Below are positions 62,838-64,000 of a stretch of 64,000 bases of DNA, piece by piece. A model generated the notes under the pieces. The model had not been told where the DNA came from. It searched no databases and worked only from the letters and a program-made list of their open reading frames with translations. The translations under genes were made by a program, and so were the position numbers. The number at the start of each line of letters is the position of its first letter. Position 1 is the first letter of the stretch. The DNA comes from Alphaproteobacteria bacterium (lineage in GTDB: Bacteria > Pseudomonadota > Alphaproteobacteria > Sphingomonadales > Emcibacteraceae): positions 127,721 through 191,720 of the forward strand of contig JAGREE010000013.1 in the NCBI GenBank assembly GCA_020446675.1, in the 5' to 3' direction.

Positions 62838-63467
62838 ATGCTTCCCATACCAGACCCGTTAGAAGATACCGATATAGATCAAGCTGTGCTTTTTGGCTCA
62901 ATCTGTGATGATCTTGTGGCAAAATCCTACAGTGTTCAAAGAAATGCTTTGCCGCACGGACTTGTAAAATTATTAAGTGAGCGGGCGCGTTATGAAGACG
63001 ACCTTCAATATACTCCTGCGGGAATTGGCCGGGCAATAGATCATCAAAAAAATCAAACCATTCGCCGCACTGATATTGTGTGGATCGGTAATGAAATATT
63101 CCCTGACAAAAAATGGAACGAATGGGCAGATAAATTGAAAACAGCGCTCAACCGTGATTTATTTTTGGGGCTTCAATATTTTGAAAGCCATTACGCCCGT
63201 TATAATGAAGGTGATTTTTATAAAAGGCATCTGGACGCTTTTAAAGGGGCGGGTAACCGCAGGATATCGGTTGTTCTTTTTTTAAACGCATTATGGAAAA
63301 ATACCGATGCCGGTGAATTAAGGCTTTATGTCGGGACTGACCATAAGGAACAAATCCTGATTGCTCCCGAGATTGGGACCTTGGTTGTTTTTCTAAGCGA
63401 TCTAATACCGCACGAAGTCTTACCGACCAATCGCACACGTTATTCAATCGCCGGCTGGTACCGGTAG
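62838..63467 (+). CDS. 2-oxoglutarate/Fe(II) dioxygenase (prolyl-hydroxylase type)
   Basis: A 209-residue double-stranded beta-helix protein. Iron ligands are H131 and D133 (YKRHLDAF) and H192 (LIPHEVLP); R201 (TRYSIAGWYR) should bind 2-oxoglutarate. It hydroxylates a protein or small molecule. I prefer ATG 62838; a GTG at 62739 gives 33 more residues that look non-conserved. It lies inside the tRNA-Arg-bounded segment, so it may be cargo of a lost element. Confidence 0.82.
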   Translation: MLPIPDPLEDTDIDQAVLFGSICDDLVAKSYSVQRNALPHGLVKLLSERARYEDDLQYTPAGIGRAIDHQKNQTIRRTDIVWIGNEIFPDKKWNEWADKLKTALNRDLFLGLQYFESHYARYNEGDFYKRHLDAFKGAGNRRISVVLFLNALWKNTDAGELRLYVGTDHKEQILIAPEIGTLVVFLSDLIPHEVLPTNRTRYSIAGWYR

Positions 63468-63643
63468 TTTTTGGCGTTGGGGCCCAAGACTTCAAAAACA
63501 GGACCAAAATTGCAAGATTATCTGATTTTCAATAATACAAAAGAACATACCGAAGAGAAAATTTAGCTTGATTAGAATTAAGGGGGAATTTTCCGCTTCG
63601 TACATCCTAAGAATATTATCATTATTCAAAGCGTTGAAATGAA

Positions 63644-63945
63644 ATGACAAAAAAAATAAACGATTGTCTCCTGCCTTAAGTGGTGTTGTTGTGCTATGTG
63701 CCTTCGGGTCCGGGCAGGCACGGCTGAGAATTATATTGAAAATATCCTTAAAAATGGTTCGCTCTTTGGCCAGTTAAGATAACGGTTTGAGCATGTGGAA
63801 CAGGATAGCTTCCCGCTTGAAAATGCTAATGCCTCAACAATACAAGCGAATATTGGTTTTAAAACGGGCGAATTTAAAGGGTTCCAGGCATTGGCTGAAG
63901 GACAGTTTATTACCCATATTGGGAATGATCTAAGATTTTATAAAT
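63644..63945 (+). pseudogene. Broken outer-membrane beta-barrel protein gene
   Basis: Reading across frames gives an ATG, MTKK, a shift at an A8 run, then KRLSPALSGVVVLCAFGSGQA (signal-peptide-like), another shift, AENYIENILKNGSLFGQLR, a TAA at 63779-63781, then RFEHVEQDSFPLENANASTI and GFKTGEFKGFQALAEGQ. The last part looks like the N-terminus of alginate-export/OprD-like barrel proteins (LRxRxEHVxQDxFxxNAxASTxRxxxGxxTGxFxGFxALAE). At least two frameshifts and a stop, plus loss of the rest of the gene, make it non-functional. Confidence 0.65.
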
Positions 63946-63975
63946 TTATAAAAACTTTATATTATTCATGCTTAC

Positions 63976-64000
63976 TGGCGCACCCGACGGGATTCGAACC
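63976..64000 (-). tRNA. tRNA-Arg, 3' end only (runs off the window)
   Basis: On the minus strand the visible part ends TTCGAAT, CCCGT, CGGGTGC, discriminator G, CCA (63976-63978). A T-loop, T-stem and acceptor 3' strand of this sequence are those of alphaproteobacterial tRNA-Arg (acceptor GCACCCG). The anticodon is beyond position 64000, so the isoacceptor is unknown. Confidence 0.8.

Noticed and set aside
1..64000. CRISPR arrays, prophage or insertion sequences
   Set aside because: No short regularly spaced repeats, no transposase, integrase or phage structural gene was found on either strand.

Overview
The window looks like chromosome from a marine or aquatic alphaproteobacterium of moderate, fairly AT-rich composition. 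This is inferred from the tandem cold-shock-domain gene next to a DUF192 gene and tRNA-Pro, from an exosortase-A type amidotransferase, from a pst operon with long PstA/PstC proteins, and from the general gene content. No plasmid, phage or transposase gene is visible. The genus cannot be fixed from sequence reading alone.

Layout. 0-5.7 kb: the tail of an alanine/sodium symporter, a double cold-shock protein, DUF192, tRNA-Pro, a divergent GT51 transglycosylase, and a glycosyltransferase plus XrtA-type amidotransferase pair. 5.8-12.1 kb: mtnA with an amidase, two secreted alpha/beta-hydrolase paralogues, and two AEC transporters in tandem. 12.1-19 kb: a phosphate-starvation block (phoU, pstBAC, pstS and a porin) with clear 11-bp-period Pho boxes in front of pstS and, in an unusually long form, in front of the porin. 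19-27.3 kb: AhpD-like protein, serine hydrolase, GGCT-like protein, PAS histidine kinase, then a TetR/HlyD/ABC efflux operon and a glutathione transferase.

27.1-29.2 kb is the most unusual stretch. The 3' end of the GST gene and the leader of the following serine hydrolase recur as fused copies, joined at a shared 8-bp sequence. The copies alternate with AT-rich cassettes, each carrying a different small membrane-protein gene, in both orientations.

30.3-53.2 kb is a large catabolic region. A tightly overlapping minus-strand operon encodes an HpaB-type flavin monooxygenase, LigA, LigB and a cytosolic reductive-dehalogenase-like Fe-S protein, followed by two MFS paralogues and a VOC protein. 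Next to it lie an IclR regulator, a ThDP enzyme, an AAA ATPase, an aldehyde dehydrogenase, a HisC-like aminotransferase, a cupin, a dihydroorotate-dehydrogenase-like flavoprotein, an HpaI-type aldolase, a DUF6282 hydrolase, two spermidine-dehydrogenase-like flavoproteins and a DgcN/DUF1611 protein. Two of the promoters share the same element between -35 and -10, which suggests one regulon. The parts fit aromatic meta-cleavage, perhaps of halogenated phenols, but the substrate is inference.

53.2-64 kb: a GtrA/GtrB/GT87 polyprenyl-sugar module, a SIRT5-like sirtuin, an enoyl-CoA hydratase, a small membrane protein, a PhoD-type phosphatase with a TonB-dependent receptor, and a 2OG-Fe(II) oxygenase. 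The right end has a decayed tRNA-Arg 3' half in direct repeat with a tRNA-Arg running off the window, and between them a broken outer-membrane-protein gene, consistent with the scar of an integrated element.
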